In this document: one piece after another, positions 8,513 to 16,297 of the stretch
Layout: each line of letters begins with the position of its first letter
How positions within the stretch are numbered: the stretch's first letter is position 1
Assembly (NCBI GenBank): GCA_025929075.1
Contig: JAICMS010000005.1
Span: 1-53,741, forward strand
Direction of reading: 5' to 3'
Length of the DNA stretch: 53,741 nt
DNA from: Propionibacteriales bacterium
GTDB lineage: Bacteria > Actinomycetota > Actinomycetes > Propionibacteriales > Nocardioidaceae
The notes under the pieces: generated by a model
Told to the model about the DNA's origin: nothing
The model's database searches: none
The model's input: the letters and a program-made list of their open reading frames with translations, nothing else
Made by a program: the position numbers and the translations under genes

Positions 8513-8801
8513 GCCTGCATCTCCTCGGTCGGCCGGCTGGGCATCGCCTCCCAGGCTACGTCCGGGCAGAGCGTGTCGGCGACCGGGTTGTCGGCCATCC
8601 GACTGTCGGAGGGTGTTGGTGGAGGAGGTCGCGGGCTTATGCTCACGCCGTACCGCCCGGTGACCCCGGGGAGCGCACTGCCGGCGCCTGCGCGCGTCTG
8701 ACACCTCGACTCTCGCGTTCCCGCCCGGACCCGGTGCGCCCTGTCGCCGCCGCCGCGTGTACCTCACGAAGCCGTTTCATCGACGGAAAGGCAGGTGGCT
8801 T
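8513..8801. other. 289-bp divergent intergenic region
   Basis: Region between the divergent starts of pepC and the G1 peptidase gene. I see Shine-Dalgarno sequences for both (near 8525 complement and 8785) but no convincing -35/-10 pair, operator palindrome or small gene. Confidence 0.5.
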
Positions 8802-9614
8802 GTGAGAGCTTCTCGTAGACGGGGTTTGGCCGCGATGGGGGCACTGGCTGCGGCCGGCGCGCTCGTCGTCGCATTCACCCCAGGAGCGGCGTCGGCGTCA
8901 GCGCCGGCTGGTCAACCAGTGCCGCACTTCAACCCGATCAAGGTGTTGAGGTCACTGCACGTGGGGCCGGCCGGCGATGTCACGTCGACCAACTGGTCCG
9001 GCTATGCCGACACCGCGACCAGCGGAGCCACGTACACCAAGGTGTCGGCCAACTGGACCGAACCGGCAGTCACCTGCACGAGCCAACAGGCGATCACCGT
9101 CTTCTGGGTCGGCATCGACGGCTACACGTCCGGGACAGTCGAGCAGGACGGCACGCTGGCCTGGTGCTCTGGCGGTACGGCGACGTACTACACGTGGTGG
9201 GAGATGTACCCGAGCAACCCGGTGCAGATCGTCGGAAGCTCGGTGTCACCGGGTGACCAGATCAGCTCGTCGGTGGTACGCAGCGGCTCGCAGTACACGC
9301 TGACAGTGACCGACTCGACCCATACGGCGAACTCGTTCAGCCTGAAGCAGTCCTGCTCCACCTGCCAGAACTCCTCGGCGGAGTGGATCGTGGAGCGCCC
9401 GTCCGGCAGCGGCGGCCTCTACCCGCTGGCGAACTTCGGGACGTTCACCTTCACAAGGTCGAAGGTCACCGGGTCCTCGGGCAAGGGGAACATCGCCACC
9501 TACCCGAACGACGCCATCACGATGGTCAACGGATCCGGCCAGCAACTGGCCACGGTGTCGAGGCTGAAGCATCACGGCACGAAGTTCGTGACCACCTGGC
9601 ACCAGTCGCAATAG
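8802..9614 (+). CDS. Secreted G1 (eqolisin-type, glutamic) peptidase
   Basis: A 270-residue exported protein. Residues 1-33 form a signal peptide (RRR, then a hydrophobic stretch ending GAASASA). The mature part matches the G1 fold: NWSGYA near 64-69, FWVGIDGYTSGTVEQDG at 101-117 with candidate catalytic Q115, and SAEWIVERP at 192-200 with candidate catalytic E194. Two cysteine pairs (C92/C122 and C185/C188) could form disulfides, suiting the neighbouring MauE-DsbA pair. G1 enzymes act at acidic pH in fungi; bacterial members are less studied. The GTG at 8802 has GAAAGGCAGG upstream; a more upstream GTG at 8757 would put extra basic residues before the signal. Confidence 0.85.
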   Translation: MRASRRRGLAAMGALAAAGALVVAFTPGAASASAPAGQPVPHFNPIKVLRSLHVGPAGDVTSTNWSGYADTATSGATYTKVSANWTEPAVTCTSQQAITVFWVGIDGYTSGTVEQDGTLAWCSGGTATYYTWWEMYPSNPVQIVGSSVSPGDQISSSVVRSGSQYTLTVTDSTHTANSFSLKQSCSTCQNSSAEWIVERPSGSGGLYPLANFGTFTFTRSKVTGSSGKGNIATYPNDAITMVNGSGQQLATVSRLKHHGTKFVTTWHQSQ

Positions 9615-9619
9615 TCCAC

Positions 9620-9691
9620 ACACAACGGCCCGCACGGACTTGCGGGGCAAACGAAAGGGGCGGCGCGTAAGCGCCGCCCCTCCCGTTGTGT
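9620..9691 (+). terminator. Structured three-way-junction element after the G1 peptidase gene
   Basis: Three nested helices are perfect by eye: P1 ACACAACGG/CCGTTGTGT (9620-9628 with 9683-9691), P2 CCCGCA/TGCGGG (9629-9634 with 9641-9646), and P3 GGGGCGGCGC/GCGCCGCCCC (9657-9666 with 9671-9680) capped by GTAA, a GNRA tetraloop when read on the + strand. It lies between convergent genes and begins 6 nt after the peptidase stop. It probably ends transcription or protects the 3' end; there is no T-tract. Confidence 0.65.
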
Positions 9692-9710
9692 CGCTGTTGC
9701 TGGACTCAGC

Positions 9711-10424
9711 TCAGGACTGCACGCCCTTGAGGGTGAACTCGAAGTCCGGGCCTTCGCCCTGTGCGCCGAGGCAGGTCTGCATGACGCCCCATGTCTGGCA
9801 GCCAACGCCGAAGCCACCACCCGGGTTCTGCCACGCGGCAGCCAGGCCGGTCTGGGTGGCCGGGGTCTCCCAACCCCACTCACCACCGGTGCTGAAGTCC
9901 ATGTTGGCCTGGACCGAGACCCAGTACTTGCCGCTGCTGAGCTTGACGCCCTTCCTGCCCAGCTTGATGGCGAACGTGCCCGCGGTGTCGCCACCGGTCT
10001 TGGTCTTCGACTTCACCAGGGCGCCGGGGAGGCCGGAACTGTTCTTGTAGAAGTAGACGGTCTCGGAGGTCGCTGGGCCGGAGCCGTTGAAGTACACGCC
10101 GGGAGCGTCGACTTCCTTGATCTTCCAGGTGTGACCCTTCGGCACCTTGAAGTCGTCGGCGCCCTGCGCGTCGTACTGGTCGAACGTCGTCTCGAAGTTC
10201 TGGGAGACGATGCCGACACCGGTGTCGTCGGTGGCGTTCTGGAACAGGATCGTCGAGGAGCCGCCCTTGACCGCTGCCGCGCCGCCGTGGCTCGTGCCAC
10301 TCACGCGGACGGTGTGGTTGGCCGCGCCGGCCGACGGAGCCGCGAGTGCGCCGATCGTCACCGCAACGGCACCAGCCGTCACAGCACCGAAGATGCGCGC
10401 GCTCTTGCTGTGCGCTAGTCGCAT
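9711..10424 (-). CDS. Secreted protein of unknown family
   Basis: A 237-residue exported protein. Residues 1-35 form a signal peptide (KSAR, hydrophobic core, then APSAGAA). The mature part is rich in G, S, T, K and aromatic residues and reads as beta-sandwich, with DDFKVPKGHTWKIKEVD near 88-104 and a C-terminal segment holding the only two cysteines (GCQTWGVMQTC), probably a disulfide. I do not recognise the family; such extracellular beta-sandwich proteins are often adhesins or enzyme accessory domains. The ATG at 10424 has AGAAGGGA 6 nt upstream. It is convergent with the G1 peptidase gene. Confidence 0.75.
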   Translation of the reverse strand: MRLAHSKSARIFGAVTAGAVAVTIGALAAPSAGAANHTVRVSGTSHGGAAAVKGGSSTILFQNATDDTGVGIVSQNFETTFDQYDAQGADDFKVPKGHTWKIKEVDAPGVYFNGSGPATSETVYFYKNSSGLPGALVKSKTKTGGDTAGTFAIKLGRKGVKLSSGKYWVSVQANMDFSTGGEWGWETPATQTGLAAAWQNPGGGFGVGCQTWGVMQTCLGAQGEGPDFEFTLKGVQS

Positions 10425-10550
10425 GTGGAATCCCTTCTTGAAGGCTCTGGATGTGCCCTTCCCACCCCATGGCAGGACGCCACAATCGTAGGAAGGACCC
10501 TTGGGCTTTGACATAGTCACAAAGGGCCATAGGGAGGGCACAACGGGACT

Positions 10551-10570
10551 ATTGACAAAGCCTTGTCAAT
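10551..10570. promoter_or_regulatory. ATTGACAA/TTGTCAAT palindrome
   Basis: An 8-bp perfect inverted repeat, ATTGACAA-N4-TTGTCAAT, about 130 bp upstream of the secreted-protein start at 10424 (complement). It also contains TTGACA in both directions. It lies in a 280-bp gap with no gene and is a likely operator or -35 region. TGTCAATA also occurs near 4383 upstream of the 88-residue gene. Confidence 0.45.
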
Positions 10571-10654
10571 ATGCCTCAAGAGGGGATTCATCACGGCGGA
10601 GTCTCGATTCGGTGGCGTCAAGGCAACACGCCGACGTTAGCCCGGCCAGTGAGA

Positions 10655-10703
10655 GGCGCGGTACGGCGACGGGCTGGGCAGCTCCCGTCGCCGTACCCGC
10701 GCC
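10655..10703 (-). terminator. Long hairpin directly after the small paralogue gene
   Basis: A 19-bp arm at 10655-10673 pairs with 10684-10703 with one bulged base; the loop is 10 nt. It starts one base after the stop codon of the gene at 10705-11079 (complement). No T-tract follows, as is usual in this GC range. Confidence 0.65.
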
Positions 10704-10704
10704 C

Positions 10705-11079
10705 CTAGAAACCTGCGGGCTGGAGCACTCGGGCCGCCGCAGCAGTGGCCGGCCCGGCGGACGCGGGTGAGCCGACGCCCCACCGGCCGGCGCCGGTCGC
10801 GAGGCCGACGTCGGCCAGGAGCGCAGAGGTGGAGGCGCCCGGGACGAATGCCGTCGGGTCCATCGACCGGACGATCTGGTCGACAGCCGCGATGTCCTCG
10901 GGCGCCGGCCGGGTCTCGACGAACCAGCCGGAGATGCCGGCGGTCATCGTGGCGTACCGGTCGGCCGCCATCAGTGCGAACACCACCATGTGGGCCGTGC
11001 TCTCGGATCCGATGTGGTAGAGCCGGGAGCTGTGCAGTGGTGCGGGGATCGGGTCGTAGGTGATGCTCGCTACGGTCAT
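10705..11079 (-). CDS. Small conserved protein, paralogue of the 4481-4747 product
   Basis: A 124-residue protein whose first 78 residues align with the 88-residue product at 4481-4747: HSSRLYHI near 16-23, FALMAADRYA at 34-43, GWFVETRP at 51-58 and IVRSMDP at 69-75. Residues 80-124 form an extra glycine- and alanine-rich tail absent from the shorter protein. There is no signal peptide or membrane helix. The ATG at 11079 has AAGGAAGG 6 nt upstream. It lies 77 bp downstream of the TadG-like gene on the same strand and ends in a strong hairpin. Function unknown. Confidence 0.75.
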   Translation of the reverse strand: MTVASITYDPIPAPLHSSRLYHIGSESTAHMVVFALMAADRYATMTAGISGWFVETRPAPEDIAAVDQIVRSMDPTAFVPGASTSALLADVGLATGAGRWGVGSPASAGPATAAAARVLQPAGF

Positions 11080-11156
11080 CGTGACCTTCCTTCTTCGTGG
11101 GTGCGCGGTGTGGATGGGGTTCTGAAAAGAAGTCCAGCGGGCCGAGGCCGCGTCCA

Positions 11157-12917
11157 TCAGTCGACCAGCTGGATGACTTTGGGGCCGTGGCCCTCGTAGG
11201 GGTCCGTGCGACCGGGTGGCGGGGGCGGCAGCGCGTTCTGGTTGAGGAAGACGACCTGTACAGACTGCAAAGCATTGTTTGTGGACGTCGGCCTCAGCCC
11301 GTTGGTCGAGGTCGCGGGGCTCCCCCAGGTGGCCGAGTTGATCTGGTCGGTCACAAAGGCCGGCCTGAAGTCGACGATCTGGTAATAGAAGCTTCCGCCG
11401 CTGGTCGGCACCACCCCCACTATCGGGACGTAGAAGAACCGCGGCGACGTGTAGATCTGCTGCGACAACGCCGGTCCGCCGAGGCTGTAGGTGGGGCTGT
11501 CGATGTCGCCGACGTTCACCGACCCGGTGGTGTCGGTGAGGAAGCACGAAAGGGTGTCGTTGTTGATCGTGTACTGGCCGAGTATCCCGGTGGTCTGGGG
11601 ATCGCCACCGCTGGCGCAGCCGGTGTTTGCCGAGACGTCGGTCAGCCGGCCGGCAAGCCCGTTGACGCCAGTGACGAATCCCCACGTCGCCGCGTCCTGG
11701 GGAAGCCCGGTCTGCGTGCTGACGCAGTTCGTGCCGTCGCTCGGCCACATCACCGAGGGCGCCGCCGAGGTGCACGTCCAGTCGCTGTGTGGCGAAGGGT
11801 AGGTGGCCAGCGAGTGGTCCAGCGGGCCGACGATGTTCTCGGCGATTTGCTCGTCGGCTCCGCCGCCGTGCAGGTTGGTCAGCGGCAAGGTTCCGAAGTT
11901 GCCGGAGCTCGAACCCTGGGCGCAGGTGAGCAGCGGCTGGCCGACGGTGAGCTGCAGAGCGAGCAGGGTGCTGCCCTGTGCCACGGCCGACCACTTGCCG
12001 CCGATCATGACCCGCACGTACCAAAGGTCCTGAACCGAAGTGAGCCCGGTCGGAAGCGGAGCCTTGACCGTGATCTGGCTTCCGGTCGCGTTCACGGTGA
12101 AGCCGGTCGACGGCACGGTCACAGGCGGCGGCCCGGTCACCCCGTTGCCCGACTCGAAGAACCCGATCTGCGTGGTGCCGGTGAGCTTCGAGCCGCTGAT
12201 CGTGAGCGCGGTTGTGGTGTCGTCGAGGGGGATCTGAGGGGGGTTGACAGCGAGCAGGGACGCGGCGTTGGTGTCGCTGGGGTAGGCCAGCATCACAGTG
12301 TCGGCCGAGTGGCCGTTGTTGGTCTGCGCGATCGTCTGCTCGCCGTAGTCGCATCCGCTCGCTGCGTAGAACGGCAGCGTGTCGACCCCAGGAGAGCGGA
12401 CCTCGACGGTGGCCATCGCTGCGACGTCCGCATGGCTGACACCGAGTGCGTTGGCCAAGCCGAAGTTCACCTGGCTCTGCGGCGTGACGACAGTGAGCTG
12501 GTTGACGTTGGGGTCGAAGGTACCGTCGGCGGCGAAGGACCCGTAGTAGACCTGACCATCGGCGTTCTCGTTCGAGCTCAGGCTGGTCAGCTGGACCTCC
12601 AGGTCGGCCAGCGTCGGCTTGGGCCGGCCTGAGTCGTCGGCCGGCCAGTTCTTCAGCAGGTACGTCGCCACAGCGGCCACGGCAGGGTCCGAAGCGAGCG
12701 GAGTGCTCTGCGGCGCCGGCAGGCAGCCGGTGCAGTTGCCGCCCGCCAGCGCGGCGAAGTCAGCCTCTGTCTGGCTGTCGCGGTGCCGGGCGAAGGCGTT
12801 CCCGAGGTCGACGGCGACGGCTCCCACCATGAATATCAGCAGAGCCGAGATCGCAAACAAGACGACGATGACGCCTTGTTCGTCCTTGTCGTGGCGGGCT
12901 TTGCCGAACATGACCAT
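11157..12917 (-). CDS. TadG-like anchored surface protein with IPT-like domain
   Basis: A 586-residue protein with the TadG/TadE N-terminus: a short basic segment, DEQGVIVVLFAISALLIF at about 12-29 including the hydrophobic anchor to about 37, then DLGNAFARHRDSQTEADFAALAGG. Residues about 217-325 resemble an Ig-like IPT/TIG repeat (NPPQIP, then TISGSKLTGTTQIGFF). The rest is extracytoplasmic, with several cysteines and a proline-rich end (PPPPPGRTDP). Tad pilus minor subunits usually sit in tad clusters; no tadA, tadB, tadC or flp is in this window. The ATG at 12917 is chosen; ATG 12911 or TTG 12920 are also possible, and no clear ribosome binding site decides. Confidence 0.7.
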   Translation of the reverse strand: MVMFGKARHDKDEQGVIVVLFAISALLIFMVGAVAVDLGNAFARHRDSQTEADFAALAGGNCTGCLPAPQSTPLASDPAVAAVATYLLKNWPADDSGRPKPTLADLEVQLTSLSSNENADGQVYYGSFAADGTFDPNVNQLTVVTPQSQVNFGLANALGVSHADVAAMATVEVRSPGVDTLPFYAASGCDYGEQTIAQTNNGHSADTVMLAYPSDTNAASLLAVNPPQIPLDDTTTALTISGSKLTGTTQIGFFESGNGVTGPPPVTVPSTGFTVNATGSQITVKAPLPTGLTSVQDLWYVRVMIGGKWSAVAQGSTLLALQLTVGQPLLTCAQGSSSGNFGTLPLTNLHGGGADEQIAENIVGPLDHSLATYPSPHSDWTCTSAAPSVMWPSDGTNCVSTQTGLPQDAATWGFVTGVNGLAGRLTDVSANTGCASGGDPQTTGILGQYTINNDTLSCFLTDTTGSVNVGDIDSPTYSLGGPALSQQIYTSPRFFYVPIVGVVPTSGGSFYYQIVDFRPAFVTDQINSATWGSPATSTNGLRPTSTNNALQSVQVVFLNQNALPPPPPGRTDPYEGHGPKVIQLVD

Positions 12918-13039
12918 CAAGGTACGAGAGCCCTGACCGAGATTCCGACAAAACCCGACAAAGTGACCGGTCAGCCGTTCAGGAATCGGCCGAACGTCGC
13001 ACCGGCGGTCGACCCCCGCTCCACCGATCAGCACTTCGG

Positions 13040-13113
13040 CGCGCCCGGCAGGACTCGAACCTGCGACCATCGGATTAGAAGTCCGGTGCTCTATCCAGCT
13101 GAGCTACGGGCGC
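13040..13113 (-). tRNA. tRNA-Arg (TCT)
   Basis: The complement folds with a perfect acceptor stem GCGCCCG/CGGGCGC, a GGTTCGAGTCC T arm and anticodon loop CTTCTAA, giving TCT. CCA is not encoded (CCG follows). Confidence 0.95.
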
Positions 13114-13141
13114 CGGTGGCCTGACGCCCGGCGAGGCCGTC

Positions 13142-13147
13142 ATCCTA
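13142..13147 (-). promoter_or_regulatory. -10 box (TAGGAT) for tRNA-Arg
   Basis: TAGGAT on the complement, 28 nt upstream of the mature 5' end. No convincing -35. Confidence 0.35.
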
Positions 13148-13170
13148 CAAGCCGGGGCAGCACCGAACGG

Positions 13171-13176
13171 TAGCCT
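13171..13176 (+). promoter_or_regulatory. -10 box (TAGCCT) of the PrsW gene, leaderless
   Basis: TAGCCT ends 7 nt before the ATG at 13184, so the transcript should begin at or next to the start codon. Confidence 0.5.
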
Positions 13177-13183
13177 CAGACGG

Positions 13184-14425
13184 ATGGTTGCCGAGCCCGT
13201 GACGCTGCCGATGACAGGGTCGTCGGCGGGGGTGGGTACGGAATCTGGTCGGGGCAAGAGTCGCTTGGTCATCCTGCTCGTCGTCGTACTGGCGACCGCC
13301 GCAGCCATGTGCGGCTGGGCCATCTACCTGGACCTGCACCACCTCTTCGGCCGGGCCGCGCTCGTCTACGGCGTGCTGTTCGCGTTCGTGCCGGTCGTGC
13401 CGATGACCGCCGCCTTCGTGTGGCTGGACCGGATGCGCCCCGAGCCGCCCTGGCTGCTCGCCCTGGCGCTGGGCTGGGGAGCGCTCGGCGCCGCGTACAT
13501 CGCGATCGAGCTCAACGACTGGCTGGCGCGTCAGGTCGGCGACGCCTATGCAGCGACGGCGCGCAGCGCCGTGTTCATCGCGCCCTGGGTCGAGGAAGCC
13601 GCCAAGGGCGCGATCGTCTTCGTGCTGGTCTGGTGGCGCCGCCATGACTTCAACGCTGTCGTCGCCGGAATCGTGTACGGCGGGCTCGCCGGCGTCGGCT
13701 TCGCCTTCACCGAGAACATTGTCTACTACGCCCAGCTCTTCCAGCGGGTCGCGGACTACAAGGGCGACACCGGGACCGCCCTCGACGCAGTGGAGCGGCT
13801 GTTCCTATGGCGAGGCGTCGCCGCGCCGTTCGTGCATCCGATGTTCACGATGCTGACCGGGGTCGGCATCGGCCTGGCCGTCCGCTACCGACACCGCGCG
13901 GTCCGGGTCCTGGCGCCGGTGGCCGGCTTCTGTTGTGCGGTGTTGCTGCACATGGCGTACAACGCGGCGGCGAGCTTCGTCTCAGGTGAGGCGCTCACCG
14001 CCTTCTATCTGGTTCTGCTGCTGCCGACGCTGCTGTGCGCCGTCGCCCTGGTGCTCGCCGTACGGCGACAGACTGCCGAGGTCGTCGCAGCGCGCCTCGG
14101 GGACTACTCCGCCTTCGGCTGGTTCCCGCCGTCCGACGTGGAGTTTCTCGCCGTGCCGCGCGGTCGCCGGCGGGCGCGACGTCACGTCAAGGATCTGGGT
14201 GCTCTCGAGCGAGACCGGATGCGTCAGTTCCAGCAGACCGGTGTGGAGCTGGGCCTGCTGCGCGACCGGCTGGTCCGCGGGGTGGCCGACGGCGCGCAGC
14301 TCGGCCGGGAGCGGTTGCTGCTCGGCCGACTCCGAGAGCTTCGCGCCGAGGTCATGCTTCCCGCCGGAACCGCGCAGGGCTCGCCGGTCCAGTCCGCTCG
14401 CGCCCGCGGCCAGTCGAGCTGGTAA
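13184..14425 (+). CDS. PrsW-family intramembrane metalloprotease
   Basis: A 413-residue polytopic membrane protein of the CPBP/PrsW group, which cleaves within membranes (PrsW of Bacillus cuts an anti-sigma factor). Family motifs are present: WVEEAAKG near residues 130-137 (glutamate pair), FAFTENIVYY near 173-182, and a histidine in FVHPMFTM near 218-225. About eight helices precede residue 300. A charged cytosolic tail of about 100 residues (helical, RD-rich) is longer than in minimal PrsW proteins. The ATG at 13184 is supported by a -10 box 7 nt upstream. No anti-sigma factor substrate is encoded nearby. Confidence 0.88.
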   Translation: MVAEPVTLPMTGSSAGVGTESGRGKSRLVILLVVVLATAAAMCGWAIYLDLHHLFGRAALVYGVLFAFVPVVPMTAAFVWLDRMRPEPPWLLALALGWGALGAAYIAIELNDWLARQVGDAYAATARSAVFIAPWVEEAAKGAIVFVLVWWRRHDFNAVVAGIVYGGLAGVGFAFTENIVYYAQLFQRVADYKGDTGTALDAVERLFLWRGVAAPFVHPMFTMLTGVGIGLAVRYRHRAVRVLAPVAGFCCAVLLHMAYNAAASFVSGEALTAFYLVLLLPTLLCAVALVLAVRRQTAEVVAARLGDYSAFGWFPPSDVEFLAVPRGRRRARRHVKDLGALERDRMRQFQQTGVELGLLRDRLVRGVADGAQLGRERLLLGRLRELRAEVMLPAGTAQGSPVQSARARGQSSW

Positions 14426-14569
14426 GCCCTAAAATCACCACACGACAGTTGCATCACACCCGGCATCATCCGGCACAGCGATGTGCCCGGCACCTGGCTC
14501 GACCGCTCAAGGCCTGCAGCGAACGGATCATCGCCCGCAGGCGCCGAAGCGTCCGGTGAAGGAGTTCAC

Positions 14570-16297
14570 GTGAGCGACCTCGCTCCGCCCACCGAACTCC
14601 TCTCCGTCCTCGTCCGGTTGCGGCAGTGGCTCGTCGACAGCCCGCTGCCGTTTGAGGCTGCCGACGCCGAGGCGGGGCGGGACGCCCGCGAGGGGTTGAT
14701 CACCCAGCTCGACGACTACGTCGTGCCACGCCTCGTTCAGCTGGACGCGCCGATGCTCGTCGTCGTCGGCGGGTCGACCGGGGCCGGCAAGTCGACGCTC
14801 GTCAACTCCATCGTCGGGACGCAGGTGAGCCGCACCAGTGTGCTGCGCCCGACGACCAGGTCGCCGGTGCTGGTCCACCATCCAGACGACGCCCACTGGT
14901 TCGGCGCCGACCGGCTGCTGCCCGACCTCGAGCGCAGCGAACGCGCCAGTGGCGGTCACAACGTGCTCCAGGTGGTGCCGACCGACGCAGTGCCGCAGGG
15001 GCTGGCAATTCTCGACGCGCCCGACGTCGACTCCGTCGAGGAGCGTAACCGCGTGCTGGCGGCGCAGCTGTTGGCTGCCGCCGACCTCTGGCTCTTCGTC
15101 ACCTCCGCCGCCAGGTACGCCGACCAGGTGCCGTGGGACTACCTGCGGCTGGCCGCTGAGCGCAGCACCGCCGTGGCCGTCGTGCTCGACCGGACCCAGC
15201 CCGCCGCCACCCGCGAGGTCAGCAGCCACCTCGCCCGGATGCTCACCTCCCGCGGCCTTGGCGACTCACCGCTGTTCACGGTGCCGGAGAGCCCGCTGGA
15301 CGAGGCGGGACTGCTGCCGACGGACGCCGTCCGGCCGATCCGGGCCTGGCTGGACTCCCTCGCCGAGGATGCCGAGGCCCGCAACGCGATCGTCCGCAAG
15401 ACGCTCGGCGGGGCGTTGGCGTCGCTTGGTCGCCGTACCCGCACCGTCGCCGCCGCGCTGGCCACTCAGCAGGACATTGCTGCCTCGCTGCGGCGCGATG
15501 TCGACAACGCCTACGCAGCCGCACTTGCCGCCGTCGAGGAGGGCTCCAGTGACGGGACGCTCCTGAGAGGCGAGGTGCTGACCCGGTGGCAGGAGTTCGT
15601 CGGTACCGGGGAGCTGCTGAAGTCGCTCGAGCAGGGGGTCGGCAAGATGCGCGACCGGATCGTCAGCGCTGTGCGCGGCAGACCTCAGCCGGCGCAGCGG
15701 GTCAGCGTCGCCGTGGAGTCCGGCCTGCAGACGCTGATCGTGGAACATGCTGAGGACGCCGCCGAGCGCGCCGCGATGGCCTGGCGCTCGCTTCCCGCCG
15801 GCAAGATGCTGCTCGACGAGGCGCCGGCCGACATCGGCAGGGCCTCGCGCGATCTACGCGGTCGGGTCGAGCGGCTGGTCCGCGACTGGCAGGGGTCTGT
15901 GCTGGAACTGGTCTCCAGCGAGGGTGGTAGCCGCCGCACGACGGCGCGGTTCCTCGCCTACGGCGTCAATGGCCTCGGCGTTGCGCTGATGATCGTCATC
16001 TTCGCGTCGACCGCCGGCGTGACCGGTGCCGAGATCGGGGTCGCCGGTGGCACCGCCGTCCTCGGGCAGAAGATCCTCGAAGCGGTATTCGGCGATCAGG
16101 CGGTGCGCCGGCTAGCGGAGCTGGCCAGGCGCGAGCTCCACGCCCGGGTGGCAGCGGTCTGGGAGGAGGAGAAGGCTCGGTACGTCGACGTACTCGACGC
16201 TCATCCGATCACCATCGGCAGTGCGCCCACTCTGCTGCAACTGTGCCGGGAACTCGACGACGCCCGGCTTGCGGAGGAGAGCAGATGGCAGGGCTGA
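14570..16297 (+). CDS. Dynamin/YfjP-like membrane-associated GTPase 1
   Basis: A 575-residue P-loop GTPase. Walker A is GGSTGAGKST at 67-76, a G3-like LDAPDVDS lies near residue 148, and the middle is helical. Hydrophobic segments near residues 465-505 (GLGVALMIVIFASTAGVTGAE and following) suggest membrane insertion. The GTG at 14570 follows GAAGGAG at good spacing. Its 3' end overlaps the next GTPase gene by 13 bp. Streptomyces DynA/DynB are adjacent dynamin-like GTPases acting at sporulation septa; this pair has similar layout but orthology is not shown. The next genes encode SSB and EttA. Confidence 0.8.
   Translation: MSDLAPPTELLSVLVRLRQWLVDSPLPFEAADAEAGRDAREGLITQLDDYVVPRLVQLDAPMLVVVGGSTGAGKSTLVNSIVGTQVSRTSVLRPTTRSPVLVHHPDDAHWFGADRLLPDLERSERASGGHNVLQVVPTDAVPQGLAILDAPDVDSVEERNRVLAAQLLAAADLWLFVTSAARYADQVPWDYLRLAAERSTAVAVVLDRTQPAATREVSSHLARMLTSRGLGDSPLFTVPESPLDEAGLLPTDAVRPIRAWLDSLAEDAEARNAIVRKTLGGALASLGRRTRTVAAALATQQDIAASLRRDVDNAYAAALAAVEEGSSDGTLLRGEVLTRWQEFVGTGELLKSLEQGVGKMRDRIVSAVRGRPQPAQRVSVAVESGLQTLIVEHAEDAAERAAMAWRSLPAGKMLLDEAPADIGRASRDLRGRVERLVRDWQGSVLELVSSEGGSRRTTARFLAYGVNGLGVALMIVIFASTAGVTGAEIGVAGGTAVLGQKILEAVFGDQAVRRLAELARRELHARVAAVWEEEKARYVDVLDAHPITIGSAPTLLQLCRELDDARLAEESRWQG

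Noticed and set aside
7379-8701. A 440-residue open frame on the + strand across pepC.
   Set aside because: It is the mirror of the pepC third-codon pattern and contains no recognisable motif; pepC has its complete catalytic triad.
8757-8801. Upstream GTG start for the G1 peptidase.
   Set aside because: It would place 15 residues before the signal peptide and ignore the Shine-Dalgarno sequence right before 8802.
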